In this document: in pieces, positions 51,943 to 61,296 of the stretch
Layout of the letters: every line of letters starts with the position of its first letter
Position numbering within the stretch: position 1 is the first letter of the stretch
Source: Chitinophaga eiseniae
Lineage (GTDB): Bacteria; Bacteroidota; Bacteroidia; Chitinophagales; Chitinophagaceae
Length of the DNA stretch: 64,000 nucleotides
NCBI RefSeq assembly: GCF_012641265.1
Contig: NZ_JABAHZ010000006.1
Coordinates: 310,001 to 374,000, forward strand
Direction: 5' to 3'
Program-made: the position numbers and the translations under genes
Notes under the pieces: model-generated
Databases searched by the model: none
Told to the model about the DNA's origin: nothing
Seen by the model: the letters and a program-made list of their open reading frames with translations, nothing else

Positions 51943-52165
51943 AGTCGGTTAATTTGGGGCGCAAAGTTAAGTAAAACTTAAGCATTGACGCTGCTTTAAA
52001 CATATTATGATTACCTATAATTGAAAAACAACTTTAAATATCCACTGTGGTAGCTGTGGTTTACCGACAATGCTGGACTTTTTTTTGAGGCAGATGAATT
52101 AAAGATATTTCTTTTTGTGATTATGATCATCAAGCGGAAAGATAAAATATTTTTAAATAGCAGAA
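51943..52165. other. Intergenic region, no gene recognised
   Basis: AT-rich spacer between pyrF (minus) and the inverted repeat at 52166. It should contain the pyrF promoter on the minus strand; no exact TTTG/TAnnTTTG pair was identified. No supported ORF. Confidence 0.4.
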
Positions 52166-52270
52166 AGCGCAAAGCAAAAGGCAGAAAGCTATTATAGCGA
52201 ATGATCTTTGCGGATATTTAAATTGCATCGGTCATTCGCTATAATAGCTTTCTGCTTTTTGCTTTATGCT
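52166..52270. repeat. Long inverted repeat with AAAGC-type units
   Basis: Perfect 24-nt arms 52181-52204 (GCAGAAAGCTATTATAGCGA...) and 52232-52255, extended by similar AAAGCAAAA units to about 52166 and 52270. The loop is 27 nt. It ends just before the stop of the Mrp gene. Related in composition to 61297-61412. Confidence 0.85.
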
Positions 52271-52275
52271 TTATG

Positions 52276-53373
52276 CTAAACTATAATATCCACAATCTTA
52301 GTAGGCGCTACATTCGCATTGCGCATCGCAATACTACGGGCTGCGGCGCCGGCAACATCCAGAAATGCTTTGCGGGTAACTTTCTCTTCACCAGCCATAG
52401 CAGGCACCCCAGCATCACCACCTTCGCGGATGCTTTGTACCAGCGGAATCTGGCCAAGGAATGGAATTTCCATTTCATCTGCCAGGTGTTTACCACCATC
52501 TTTACCGAAAATATAATATTTGTTTTCAGGTAGCTCGGCAGGTGTGAAATAGGCCATATTTTCCACTAAACCAATGATAGGCACATTGATTTGTTGTCCC
52601 TGGAACATGGCAATACCTTTCTTCGCATCAGCCAGGGCCACGTCCTGCGGCGTGGTAACGATCACTGCACCGGTCACAGGCACAGTTTGCACCAGCGTCA
52701 GGTGAATATCACCTGTTCCGGGAGGCATATCTATGATCAGGTAATCCAGTTCGTCCCAGAATACATCGGTAATGAATTGCTTCAATGCACTGCTGGCCAT
52801 AGGCCCACGCCATACAACAGCTTGTCTTTCATCGATCAGCAAACCAATAGACATTACTTTAATGCCGTATTTCTCTATCGGCTGAATCATGCCCTTACCC
52901 TCTACATTTACCATCATTGGCCGCTCCCCACGCAAACCAAACATAATAGGTACGGATGGTCCGTAAATATCGGCATCCATCAGCCCCACTTTTGCGCCAT
53001 CCCTGCCCAAAGCCAGGGCCAGGTTGGCTGCTACGGTAGATTTACCTACGCCACCTTTACCTGAAGCCACCACGATAATATTTTTCACCTTAGACAGGAT
53101 ACCCTGCCCCCCAGCTCTTTTGGTGTTTACATTGGCGGTCATGACAACTTCTACCTCCGCCTCCTTGCTTACCAGCATATGAATCGCATTCACACAGGCA
53201 TTCCGGATCATATCTTTCAACGGACACGCCGGGGTCGTAAGAATGACCGTAAATTTCACTTTATTACCGTCAATCTCTATATCTTTTACCATGTTCAGCG
53301 TAACCAGATCCTTCCCCAGATCCGGCTCTTCTACGTTGCTCAAGGCCTTTAAAACCTGCTCTTTAGTGATCAT
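52276..53373 (-). CDS. Mrp/NBP35-type P-loop iron-sulfur carrier
   Basis: A 365-residue protein: N-terminal MIP18/DUF59 domain (VLKALSNVEEPDLGKDLVTL, ACPLKDMIRNACVNAI), then a deviant Walker A P-loop (VVASGKGGVGKSTVAANLAL), Walker B-like LMDADIYGPSVPIMFG and IDMPPGTGDIHLT. Mrp/ApbC proteins bind and transfer [4Fe-4S] clusters in an ATP-dependent way. The C-terminal CxxC seen in some members is absent or altered; no CPxC is visible. Confidence 0.92.
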   Translation of the reverse strand: MITKEQVLKALSNVEEPDLGKDLVTLNMVKDIEIDGNKVKFTVILTTPACPLKDMIRNACVNAIHMLVSKEAEVEVVMTANVNTKRAGGQGILSKVKNIIVVASGKGGVGKSTVAANLALALGRDGAKVGLMDADIYGPSVPIMFGLRGERPMMVNVEGKGMIQPIEKYGIKVMSIGLLIDERQAVVWRGPMASSALKQFITDVFWDELDYLIIDMPPGTGDIHLTLVQTVPVTGAVIVTTPQDVALADAKKGIAMFQGQQINVPIIGLVENMAYFTPAELPENKYYIFGKDGGKHLADEMEIPFLGQIPLVQSIREGGDAGVPAMAGEEKVTRKAFLDVAGAAARSIAMRNANVAPTKIVDIIV

Positions 53374-53502
53374 AAATTGTTGTTAATTTTGAATCCAATA
53401 TGCAAAGTTAACCCAATTGGGTTTTAATTTACAATTTCAATCTGGTGCAGCTGATCAACTGCATATAGACACGTAAACAAATTTTTATATCTTAGGACCG
53501 GC

Positions 53503-54168
53503 ATGCATCAGAAAAGATCCTACATACTGTCACTTTTAGTTGTTTTCCTATTGTCTCCTTTCCTGCTGAAAGCGCAGATCGCGGAATTCAGAGACAGCGT
53601 TATACAGATTTCAGGTATTACCATGACTGCCGACAGCTTACGGGCCATTCCCGCTGTTAGTATTATGGTAAGAGGCCAGGGCAGAGGTACCATTTCCAAC
53701 CGGAGCGGTATTTTTTCTATCGTGGTGTTTAAAGGAGATACCCTCTCTTTCAGCGCCGTGGGCTTTAAACATAAAAACTACCGGGTACCACCCGACATCA
53801 AAGGGAATAGCTTCTCCCTGATACAGCTGCTGGTAGAAGATACCACTTATCTGCCGGTGACCATCATCAAACCTTATCTTTCCAGGGAAGAATTTGAACG
53901 GGCCTTCGCCAATATGGACATTCCCGATGATGCCTACGAAGTAGCACGAAAAAATACCAGCAATGCCCGGTTAAGGGCCATGGCACGCTTCCTCCCAGTC
54001 GATGGCCGGGAAGGCGTGAACCAGTATTTCAACAAACAGGCACAGAATCTCTACTATGCCGGTCAGCCGCCGCCACAAAATATCTTTAACCCCCTTGCCT
54101 GGGCCCAGTTTATACAAGCCTGGAAACGTGGCGACTTTAAAAGAAAAGATGTGAGTTACGGAGATTAA
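53503..54168 (+). CDS. Exported carboxypeptidase-like regulatory domain protein
   Basis: A 221-residue protein with signal peptide (YILSLLVVFLLSPFLLKAQ) and a CarboxypepD_reg-like beta-sandwich: ISGITMTADSLRAIPAVSIM, GRGTISNRSGIFSIVVFKGD, TLSFSAVGFKHKNY. The C-terminal part (REEFERAFANMDIPDDAYEV) is helical and unrecognised. Such domains are often the N-terminal module of outer-membrane receptors; here it is free-standing. It lies 60 bp before the 3-hydroxyacyl-CoA dehydrogenase gene. Confidence 0.8.
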   Translation: MHQKRSYILSLLVVFLLSPFLLKAQIAEFRDSVIQISGITMTADSLRAIPAVSIMVRGQGRGTISNRSGIFSIVVFKGDTLSFSAVGFKHKNYRVPPDIKGNSFSLIQLLVEDTTYLPVTIIKPYLSREEFERAFANMDIPDDAYEVARKNTSNARLRAMARFLPVDGREGVNQYFNKQAQNLYYAGQPPPQNIFNPLAWAQFIQAWKRGDFKRKDVSYGD

Positions 54169-54228
54169 TACGTAACCCCAATTTTCTTTAAATTAGTGGC
54201 TTATTCATTTTTGACAAATCACTACACC

Positions 54229-55119
54229 ATGCAAAAAATTGCGGTCATTGGCGCGGGTACCATGGGAAATGGTATTGCCCACGTATTTGCTCAACACGGC
54301 TACGCCGTAAACCTGATAGACGTTGCGGCCCCGGCACTGGAAAAAGCCCTGCAAACGATCACCAAAAACCTCGACAGGCAAGTTGCCAAGGGCACCATCC
54401 CCCCTGACATCAAAGACCAGACTATCAGCAATATTACCCTGCATACCGACCTCGCCGCCGGCGTAAAAGATGTATCGCTGGTAGTAGAGGCAGCAACAGA
54501 AAACATTGCCCTGAAGCTGAAAATATTCCAGGACCTCGATCAGCATGCACCTGCCGACGCTATCCTGGCCACCAACACGTCTTCTATCTCCATAACCAAA
54601 ATTGCCGCAGTCACTAAACGTCCTGCCAAAGTAATAGGCATGCACTTCATGAATCCTGTACCGGTAATGAAACTGGTAGAGATCATCAATGGGTACGCTA
54701 CCGATAAAGCCGTTACCAGCGCTATTGTGGCCTTATCCGAAAAACTGGATAAAGTGCCCTGTGTTGTAAACGACTACCCTGGCTTTATTGCCAACCGCAT
54801 TCTCATGCCTATGATCAACGAAGCCATCTGTTCCCTCTTTGAAGGAGTAGCGGGTGTTGCAGAAATTGATACGGTGATGAAACTGGGCATGGCACATCCC
54901 ATGGGGCCCTTACAGCTGGCCGATTTCATAGGACTCGATGTTTGCCTGTCTATTTTGCAGGTACTGCACGATGGTTTTGGCAATCCTAAATATGCCCCTT
55001 GTCCGCTGCTGGTAAACATGGTGACCGCAGGCTATCTCGGCGTAAAAAGCGGAGAAGGATTTTATAAATACACTGCCGGTAGTAAAGACCTGGTTGTAAG
55101 TGAACGATTTAATCAATAA
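54229..55119 (+). CDS. 3-hydroxyacyl-CoA (3-hydroxybutyryl-CoA) dehydrogenase
   Basis: From ATG 54229 the protein has 296 residues. NAD-binding motif KIAVIGAGTMGNGIAHVFAQ, LVVEAATENIALKLKIFQDL, ATNTSSISITKIAAVTKRPA, and catalytic GMHFMNPVPVMKLVEIINGY followed by YPGFIANRILMPMINEA. This is the Hbd/PaaH single-domain form, acting in fatty acid or butanoate metabolism. The 11-codon upstream extension is unlikely to be used. Confidence 0.92.
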   Translation: MQKIAVIGAGTMGNGIAHVFAQHGYAVNLIDVAAPALEKALQTITKNLDRQVAKGTIPPDIKDQTISNITLHTDLAAGVKDVSLVVEAATENIALKLKIFQDLDQHAPADAILATNTSSISITKIAAVTKRPAKVIGMHFMNPVPVMKLVEIINGYATDKAVTSAIVALSEKLDKVPCVVNDYPGFIANRILMPMINEAICSLFEGVAGVAEIDTVMKLGMAHPMGPLQLADFIGLDVCLSILQVLHDGFGNPKYAPCPLLVNMVTAGYLGVKSGEGFYKYTAGSKDLVVSERFNQ

Positions 55120-55129
55120 TAGCAACCGA

Positions 55130-55175
55130 TATAAAAGTAAAGCCTCCCGGTACATTGGGAGGCTTTACTTTTATA
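55130..55175. terminator. Strong bidirectional terminator
   Basis: A 19-bp perfect stem (TATAAAAGTAAAGCCTCCC and its complement) with an 8-nt loop, flanked by A- and T-rich sequence, between two convergent genes. Confidence 0.9.
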
Positions 55176-55176
55176 A

Positions 55177-56550
55177 TTAATTAAATTCAAACAAGTTGGC
55201 CTTGCGCCGCACCGTCGCATGATCCATACCATCCGACTGTAATAGTGCCGCCCAGTCATCTCCCAATAACTCCTGTAGCCTGTCCCGCAATATTTTTAGG
55301 TCCTCTGGCCCTCTTGTTTTTTCGCAAAGATGAACGGCCATTACAGCTGCATGTAAAAAAGTAGACTGCCGCCGCACGTCCAGCGCCAGGTAACTACCGC
55401 CCGTAAGCGCCAGCAGCAGGTTTTCAAATGCGATATTAAGTTGCCCCAGCTCATAATACAAATGCCCGCAAAGACGATGACCTTCCATGATGAGAAAGGC
55501 ATCTGCACGGTTGGCCGCCTCGTATGCCAGCTCCTCATACAGGGCAATGGCTTGCTTTCGCTTCTTCCTGCCCACTAGTATAGCGGCTTTTATCATGACG
55601 CAGGATTTCCAGGTAGAATACCCCGCGGGATCATTCGCCTCCATCAACTGCTTCGACTGTGCAATAGCTTTGTCGGCATATGCGCTGCTCTTACGATGCT
55701 CCCGGATCATGAAATAAGCCTGCGCAGCAATCATTTGTCCCGCTACCGCATGTGCAGGGCCATTCATCTTCCTGCAAAGCCCTAATAATATCCCCACTTC
55801 ACTATCCATTACACTGGTATCTGCCTGCGTGGTGCAGTCCATTACCTTGCGGATCTGTTTACGGAAACGGGCATCCACACTTACACTATCACTGTTGCCT
55901 CCTCCTTTATCCATTTCATTTTTAACAGCAGCGGGCATATCCAGCGAAGGCTGTAATATCCTCACCAACGCGGTGGGAATCTTCCGGCCAATCATCACCT
56001 TGGGGTTGGTCACTATATCGATCGTTACCAGGCGAATACCGGCAGGTACGCCTTTCTGCAGCACCTGGGTAAACCAATCTCCTGCATCCGGTTGATCCGG
56101 CCTTAGTGGAGGAAAATAAATACAGCAACCCACGTCTTCCAGGCCGATAATGCAGGATTTCAACCGCAGCAACTCCTGGCAGATACTTTGCAAAGTAGCT
56201 GGCAGGCGCAAGTCTGGCGCATAATCTGCTTTCAGTAACCGGTCTTTCTTTAATACCTGGTAAATATCATATTCCTCTTTAGGCGCCGGTTTAAACCACT
56301 CCAGGTATTCCTCCCAGAGTGCTTTTTCGTACGCGGTATGGTCTTCCTGGAAGGGCGTATCAAAGCGGAAAAATATCTCCCGGAAAACACCAATGGCGGT
56401 ACGTTCTGTTTCCAGGAATTTGTCGATAATATCCACATCGGCATACTGTACCAGCCATATGGCAAGTTGCCACTGCTGCCCCCTTTCAGCTGCAGCCCAT
56501 GTTTCCCGTACTTTATAAAATTCTTGTCCAATCGATGCGGTGGTACTCAT
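55177..56550 (-). CDS. Unrecognised 457-residue protein linked to VgrG
   Basis: I do not recognise the family. The first half is Trp/Tyr-rich (FYKVRETWAAAERGQQWQLA, LWEEYLEWFKPAPKEEYDIY), has Cys-rich CIIGLEDVGCCIYFPPLRPD, and continues with a Rossmann-like strand (GVPAGIRLVTIDIVTNPKVM). The second half is helical, TPR/SEL1-like in appearance (HRKSSAYADKAIAQSKQLME, KRKQAIALYEELAYEAANRA). There is no signal peptide. It starts 19 bp after vgrG and shares its transcript, so a role as chaperone, adaptor or cargo of the spike is the best inference. Confidence 0.7.
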   Translation of the reverse strand: MSTTASIGQEFYKVRETWAAAERGQQWQLAIWLVQYADVDIIDKFLETERTAIGVFREIFFRFDTPFQEDHTAYEKALWEEYLEWFKPAPKEEYDIYQVLKKDRLLKADYAPDLRLPATLQSICQELLRLKSCIIGLEDVGCCIYFPPLRPDQPDAGDWFTQVLQKGVPAGIRLVTIDIVTNPKVMIGRKIPTALVRILQPSLDMPAAVKNEMDKGGGNSDSVSVDARFRKQIRKVMDCTTQADTSVMDSEVGILLGLCRKMNGPAHAVAGQMIAAQAYFMIREHRKSSAYADKAIAQSKQLMEANDPAGYSTWKSCVMIKAAILVGRKKRKQAIALYEELAYEAANRADAFLIMEGHRLCGHLYYELGQLNIAFENLLLALTGGSYLALDVRRQSTFLHAAVMAVHLCEKTRGPEDLKILRDRLQELLGDDWAALLQSDGMDHATVRRKANLFEFN

Positions 56551-56569
56551 ATGTTGACAATAGCTAACA

Positions 56570-58378
56570 TCAGGAATTAATTTTTACAAGACCGCCGGAA
56601 ACCACCAGGTCGGCCGTGCTGCTTACAGAAAGATCGTTCTTGCCTACCAGGTTCACCGAATTCCCGGTTACATGCGCGCTGGTGGAACCCTGTGCCACCA
56701 GCTCTTTCGTGAGCATGGTCAGGGTGTTATCACCTTTCACCACCGCATCTTTTCCTTTCAGGGCCAGGCTTTCCGTGCCTTCGACATAAATAGTTTTGGT
56801 AGCTACAATCGTACCCTCTTCTGAAGCAGTAATAGAAAACTTCTTGGAAGAAATTTCAATTTCTTTGGAAGAAATATCAATCTTCGTCTTGGCGAAAATG
56901 GATATATTTTCCGTTCCATCCATAAATATGCGATTACCTCCGGGATCAGTAATGGTAACGCTACCATCAGCATCATTGAGCAGGACGGAAATACCACTGC
57001 GGGTGCGGATCGCCTTCATATCGTTGGCAGCTGTACCAAAGCCCGACTTCCCTTCTCCATTATAGGTGGTGCCCAATACATAGGGTAATTCGGGATTGCC
57101 ACCTTCAAAATCCACCACTATTTCCTCTCCTTTTTCCGGCACCATGTACATGCCTTTACTGCCGCCGCCATGTGGCGATACTACCCTCATCCAGGGAGTA
57201 GTGCCTTGTTGCTGCCACTTAAAGCGTGCCTTCACCCGGCCCAGGTCTTTCGGATCGTGGTTATCGACTACTGTGGCGCTCTGAGCCTCACAATTGGGAA
57301 TATTTTCAAGGTTTACCGGCGGCGCTGCTGCATCTGCCGGGATACCTTCAAATTCATTGTAGTAGTCGCCGTTGCCGGTAACATGATGGGTTAAGCCCCA
57401 GATCATAAATTTGCCATGGTCGTCTTTTGCATATACATTTTCCTGTATGGAAATATGATCACCTACCCGCAGCGAAGTTTGTTTGCTGCTACCCCTCAAT
57501 TGCACCATGGAAGCCATGCGCCCCTTCTTCTGCCGGGTAACCAGGGTATCCAGTTCTGCCTTGGCATTGCTGGTAAATGCATGTGTCATTTTAAACAGGG
57601 AAGGATTGCTGTACAGCTTTTCGCTGAGCCCCTGTACATGCTGCGTATAGTCGTTTACTTTACCTGCCGGCTGCGCTGATGTAGTATTGTCTACCACTTT
57701 ATTACTGCGGTAGTCATATCCGTTGAGATGCTGATTATTGGGCTCTACCTTCATCTCCAGGTCAAAGTTCATCAGGTCTACCAGGTGTACCAGGGAAATA
57801 TCGCGGGGTTGATATTTTCCAAAAACTACCTGCTGCCCATTGTAGAAAAACCATTCCCCGTAGCGTTCCGACATACGATGTAAAAAATCGAACGACGTTT
57901 CTTTATACTGTACAATATATTTCAGGGAAGTGGTGGTATTGGGATCCACCAATGGACGCGCCAGGTAAGGACCACAGCTTTTCAGGGCTGTATTCACTAT
58001 GCCGCCCAGGTCCTGGTTTTCGAACGATTGTATATGAGGATCGTTACTCAGCAGGATGGTGGGACTATAGCCACGGATAACGCAAAAACCATGCGTGCCA
58101 TCGCTTTCCTTACCGGAGCTCACCGACATCACAATGCCGTTAAATACCAGCGGTTCATAATGTTGTAACGGTTCGTAAGGCTGGATGGTAATACTTACTT
58201 CTTTTCCCAGGAAAGCTTTGGTAGCAGATACAATACCGGGGCCGAGCTCCTGCAACCAGTCATACCCTATTTTCAGTTCGAAATGATGATGCCCCTGTAA
58301 GGGTTGTTCCAGGCGGAGCGAATGGAATTGCTTAAACTGTTTGCCAGCGATAGATACGGTGGTAATGGTATGTAACAT
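56570..58378 (-). CDS. vgrG: VgrG-type spike protein of a contractile injection system
   Basis: From ATG 58378 the protein has 602 residues. Residues about 1-370 are the gp27-like base (VSIAGKQFKQFHSLRLEQPL, ETSFDFLHRMSERYGEWFFY). An OB-fold gp5-like domain follows (DLGRVKARFKWQQQGTTPWM, GGGSKGMYMVPEKGEEIVVD). The last 170 residues are a beta-helix needle of short repeats (DISSKEIEISSKKFSI). VgrG trimers form the tip of type VI secretion systems. No PAAR, Hcp, sheath or ATPase gene is near, so this is an orphan vgrG. Confidence 0.9.
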   Translation of the reverse strand: MLHTITTVSIAGKQFKQFHSLRLEQPLQGHHHFELKIGYDWLQELGPGIVSATKAFLGKEVSITIQPYEPLQHYEPLVFNGIVMSVSSGKESDGTHGFCVIRGYSPTILLSNDPHIQSFENQDLGGIVNTALKSCGPYLARPLVDPNTTTSLKYIVQYKETSFDFLHRMSERYGEWFFYNGQQVVFGKYQPRDISLVHLVDLMNFDLEMKVEPNNQHLNGYDYRSNKVVDNTTSAQPAGKVNDYTQHVQGLSEKLYSNPSLFKMTHAFTSNAKAELDTLVTRQKKGRMASMVQLRGSSKQTSLRVGDHISIQENVYAKDDHGKFMIWGLTHHVTGNGDYYNEFEGIPADAAAPPVNLENIPNCEAQSATVVDNHDPKDLGRVKARFKWQQQGTTPWMRVVSPHGGGSKGMYMVPEKGEEIVVDFEGGNPELPYVLGTTYNGEGKSGFGTAANDMKAIRTRSGISVLLNDADGSVTITDPGGNRIFMDGTENISIFAKTKIDISSKEIEISSKKFSITASEEGTIVATKTIYVEGTESLALKGKDAVVKGDNTLTMLTKELVAQGSTSAHVTGNSVNLVGKNDLSVSSTADLVVSGGLVKINS

Positions 58379-58578
58379 ATACAAAGGGGACTTTTAATAA
58401 AAATATGGTTTCATGCCTTAAAATCGGGTAGAAGGACATTGCGTTTTCAGCAATTTCTTCTTTTAAAACAACGTCAATAAAACGGGCTATTTAGTGACCA
58501 GTTAACAAAACTAAATTTAAGGAAATTATATTAAGGCGATATCAATTTTACACAAACGCAGAAAAAACTTTTCGGGGC

Positions 58579-58647
58579 TGGATGATCCTGCGAAGTACGG
58601 ATTCCTATCTTCCTGTTGCAACATAGATATGTAAACAGGATCATCCA
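58579..58647. repeat. 12-bp inverted repeat after the yigZ gene
   Basis: TGGATGATCCTG and CAGGATCATCCA are exact reverse complements 45 nt apart, just past the yigZ stop at 58655. Confidence 0.6.
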
Positions 58648-58654
58648 TATCGGT

Positions 58655-59257
58655 TTATACTTTCACTTTCTTCACTACCAATCCGTAAATATCGTTCAGA
58701 CGTAGCAAGCACAGCTCTTCCGTTGATTTAGGGACGCCTATTTCCATCTCGCAAAATAATTGCAGTTCCTGGGAAATTACTGTGCAGTTATGTTGTTTTA
58801 CCACCATCATTACATCATTCATGATAGTATAGTCGAAGCTGAGATGATACTTTGCTTCAATATTTTTCTGGATAACGGGGATCAGTTGTAATACGAGCGC
58901 AGCGCTCATCTTATAGGCATTTATTAAACCGGGCACCCCCAACAGACTGCCGCCAAAATACCGCACTACTACGATCAGCACATCGGTAATCTGTTTGCTG
59001 TCGATCTGCCCGAGAATGGGTTTTCCGGCCGATCCTGACGGTTCTCCGTCATCGGCGGCCCTGAACTGTAATCCTCCGGTGCCCAGGCGATAGGCATAGC
59101 AATGGTGGGTGGCTTTGGGGTGTTCTTTCTTCACTTCCGCCAGGCATTCTTTCACGGCGTCTGTTGTTTTAACAGGGAAGGCATATGCCAGAAATTTGCT
59201 GCCCCTGTCTTTGAATTCTGCTACTGCTGTTTTATCTATTGTAAAATAAACCTCCAT
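58655..59257 (-). CDS. YigZ/IMPACT family protein
   Basis: From ATG 59257 the protein has 200 residues, the usual size. Motifs: EFKDRGSKFLAYAFPVKTTD, KKEHPKATHHCYAYRLG, DDGEPSGSAGKPILGQIDS, VVVRYFGGSLLGVPGLINAY. A smaller EF-G-like C-terminal domain follows. The family is linked to translation or stress control; the exact role is uncertain. It follows ribD by 25 bp on the same strand. Confidence 0.9.
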   Translation of the reverse strand: MEVYFTIDKTAVAEFKDRGSKFLAYAFPVKTTDAVKECLAEVKKEHPKATHHCYAYRLGTGGLQFRAADDGEPSGSAGKPILGQIDSKQITDVLIVVVRYFGGSLLGVPGLINAYKMSAALVLQLIPVIQKNIEAKYHLSFDYTIMNDVMMVVKQHNCTVISQELQLFCEMEIGVPKSTEELCLLRLNDIYGLVVKKVKV

Positions 59258-59282
59258 CAATAAAATTTAATACTTCTAAAAT

Positions 59283-60326
59283 CTACACATGATGATAAAA
59301 ATCAATGCGATCGCCGGCCAGGGGCAGGGTATGTTGCCGCACCCCGCGGATAAGCACCGGTGCTGTCAGCCCTTCCGGCAGGCTATGTGCCCCGGTAATA
59401 ATACGGGCTTCATCCCATAAATCAGCATCAATAAACTGTTGCAAGATATAGGGTCCCCCTTCCACCAGGATGCTTTGCAGCTGCCGCTGGTGCAACTGTT
59501 GCAGCAGCTGGGGTAGCAGTGACTCCCGGAAATCCACCTGCATGGTTTCTGTAAGGCCATGTGTATCAGCCGCAGCGGCGGTAATAAAGATCGTTGGAAT
59601 GCTCCCATCCCAGAGGTGGTGAGTGCGCGGCACTTTCAGCTCACGGTCAATTACCAGCCGTACCGGGTCTTTGCCCGTCCACAACCGGTTATTCAACCGG
59701 GGATTGTCTATCATCGCAGTGCGGGTGCCTACCAGTATGCCCATTTCTTCGCTGCGCCATTTATGCACCAGGCGATTGCTGTACTGATTGGATATCTTCA
59801 CTGGTGCGCCATCGGCACCGGCTACCAGGCCATTGCTGGTTTGTGCCCATTTCAGTACAATATAGGGGCGTTGTTGCTCATGGAAAGTGAAAAAGCGCCG
59901 GTTTATAGCACGGCAGGCCTTTTCCAGCACCCCCGTTTTTACGGTAATGCCTGCTTTTTTCAATTTCTCAATACCTTTTCCTGCTACCGCCGAAAAGGAG
60001 TCTACACAACCGATTACTACGTTTGGAATGCCCTGCGATACGATCAGGTCGGCGCAGGGAGGCGTTTTACCATGATGCGCACAGGGTTCCAGGCTCACAT
60101 ACATGGTAGCCCGCGAAATCAGTGACTGATCGGCTTCCGCAACACTGTGCACACAATTCACTTCCGCATGTGCCTGTCCATACTGCTGATGGTATCCTTC
60201 ACCTATAATGCGGCCCTGGTGCACCAGCACCGCGCCTACCATCGGGTTAGGCGCTACCCTGCCGGCTCCCATAGCGGCCAGTTCCAGGCAGCGCTGCATA
60301 AAAAATTCATCTAATGTGCTATCCAT
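59283..60326 (-). CDS. ribD: Bifunctional riboflavin deaminase/reductase
   Basis: From ATG 60326 the protein has 347 residues. The deaminase domain has QYGQAHAEVNCV (zinc-binding His and catalytic Glu) and SLEPCAHHGKTPPCADLIV (zinc cysteines). The C-terminal reductase domain has PYIVLKWAQTSNGLVAGA, LVHKWRSEEMGILVGTRTAM and SILVEGGPYILQQFI. It carries out the second and third steps of riboflavin synthesis. Other rib genes are not nearby. The 16-codon in-frame extension upstream covers the promoter. Confidence 0.94.
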   Translation of the reverse strand: MDSTLDEFFMQRCLELAAMGAGRVAPNPMVGAVLVHQGRIIGEGYHQQYGQAHAEVNCVHSVAEADQSLISRATMYVSLEPCAHHGKTPPCADLIVSQGIPNVVIGCVDSFSAVAGKGIEKLKKAGITVKTGVLEKACRAINRRFFTFHEQQRPYIVLKWAQTSNGLVAGADGAPVKISNQYSNRLVHKWRSEEMGILVGTRTAMIDNPRLNNRLWTGKDPVRLVIDRELKVPRTHHLWDGSIPTIFITAAAADTHGLTETMQVDFRESLLPQLLQQLHQRQLQSILVEGGPYILQQFIDADLWDEARIITGAHSLPEGLTAPVLIRGVRQHTLPLAGDRIDFYHHV

Positions 60327-60344
60327 AATCCCAGGGTGATATAA

Positions 60345-60360
60345 TAACTTTGCAAAAGTA
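60345..60360. promoter_or_regulatory. Back-to-back -7 elements for prmC and ribD
   Basis: TAACTTTG on the plus strand (60345-60352) and TACTTTTG on the minus strand (60353-60360) abut exactly. Both match TAnnTTTG. Neither has a perfect TTTG at the proper distance. Confidence 0.5.
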
Positions 60361-60434
60361 TCGTTTTTAGCCAATGGAAAATGCTACTCTCCCCGGTTTG
60401 CATTTTTCCGGGTGTATTCCTTAAACTATTCATA

Positions 60435-61286
60435 TTGACTATACAAACTGCCTTTACCTATATCACAGGTGCCATCAGTGAATTATACGACGAGCGGGAA
60501 GCCGCCAGTATAGCGCATATCATCATGGAGCATCTAACGGGTATGAGCAAACTGGATCGTATTGTTCACAAAACAAAAATGCTCTCCCCCGATCAGAAGC
60601 AACGGCTGAAAACGGCAATAGAAGCCTTGCAACGGCAGGAACCCGTACAATACATTACCGGTACTGGCTGGTTTTATGGCATGGAGCTCCTGGTTAATAA
60701 AAATGTGCTGATTCCCCGGCCTGAAACAGAAGAACTGGTAGAATGGATAGTACAGGACGCCGCACACCGGCACCGGCTTCATTTGCTGGATGTAGGCACA
60801 GGCAGCGGTTGTATTCCCCTGGCCCTGAAAAAATCGTTACCCGATGCGCAGGTATCCGCCGTGGACGTGAGTGAAGGCGCCCTGGAAGTAGCCCGCAACA
60901 ATGCTTCCCGGCTCCGCCTGGAGGTGAATTTCTTATTGATGGATGCGCTGAATCCTGCACAGGTAAACACATTGCCGTCATTCGACCTGATTGTGAGCAA
61001 TCCCCCTTATATTACACAAAGTGAACAACAGTCCATGCAGGAGCAGGTTTGGGGCTATGAGCCCTCTATCGCGCTCTTTGTTCCCGATGGCGATGCGCTC
61101 TTGTTTTACCGTCATATTTCCATGATGGCCAAACAAAAGCTGCTTCCCGGTGGCGCACTCTACTTCGAAATCAACGAAGCACTGGGCAAAGAAGTAGTGG
61201 CATTAATGGAAGAACTTGGATTTAAAGAGGTAACGCTGAAACAGGATATGTTTGGGAAAGACCGCATGGTAAAAGGAAAAATATAA
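60435..61286 (+). CDS. prmC: Peptide chain release factor N5-glutamine methyltransferase
   Basis: Methylates the GGQ glutamine of release factors RF1/RF2. N-terminal helical domain (ITGAISELYDEREAASIAHI, LQRQEPVQYITGTGWFYGME), SAM-binding LLDVGTGSGCIPLALKKSLP and the catalytic NPPY in DLIVSNPPYITQSEQQS. By family alignment the start should be near LTIQTAFTYITG; the only start codon there is TTG at 60435 (283 residues). An ATG at 60381 would add 18 atypical residues. It is divergent from ribD. Confidence 0.9.
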   Translation: MTIQTAFTYITGAISELYDEREAASIAHIIMEHLTGMSKLDRIVHKTKMLSPDQKQRLKTAIEALQRQEPVQYITGTGWFYGMELLVNKNVLIPRPETEELVEWIVQDAAHRHRLHLLDVGTGSGCIPLALKKSLPDAQVSAVDVSEGALEVARNNASRLRLEVNFLLMDALNPAQVNTLPSFDLIVSNPPYITQSEQQSMQEQVWGYEPSIALFVPDGDALLFYRHISMMAKQKLLPGGALYFEINEALGKEVVALMEELGFKEVTLKQDMFGKDRMVKGKI

Positions 61287-61296
61287 CCAGGCAGAA

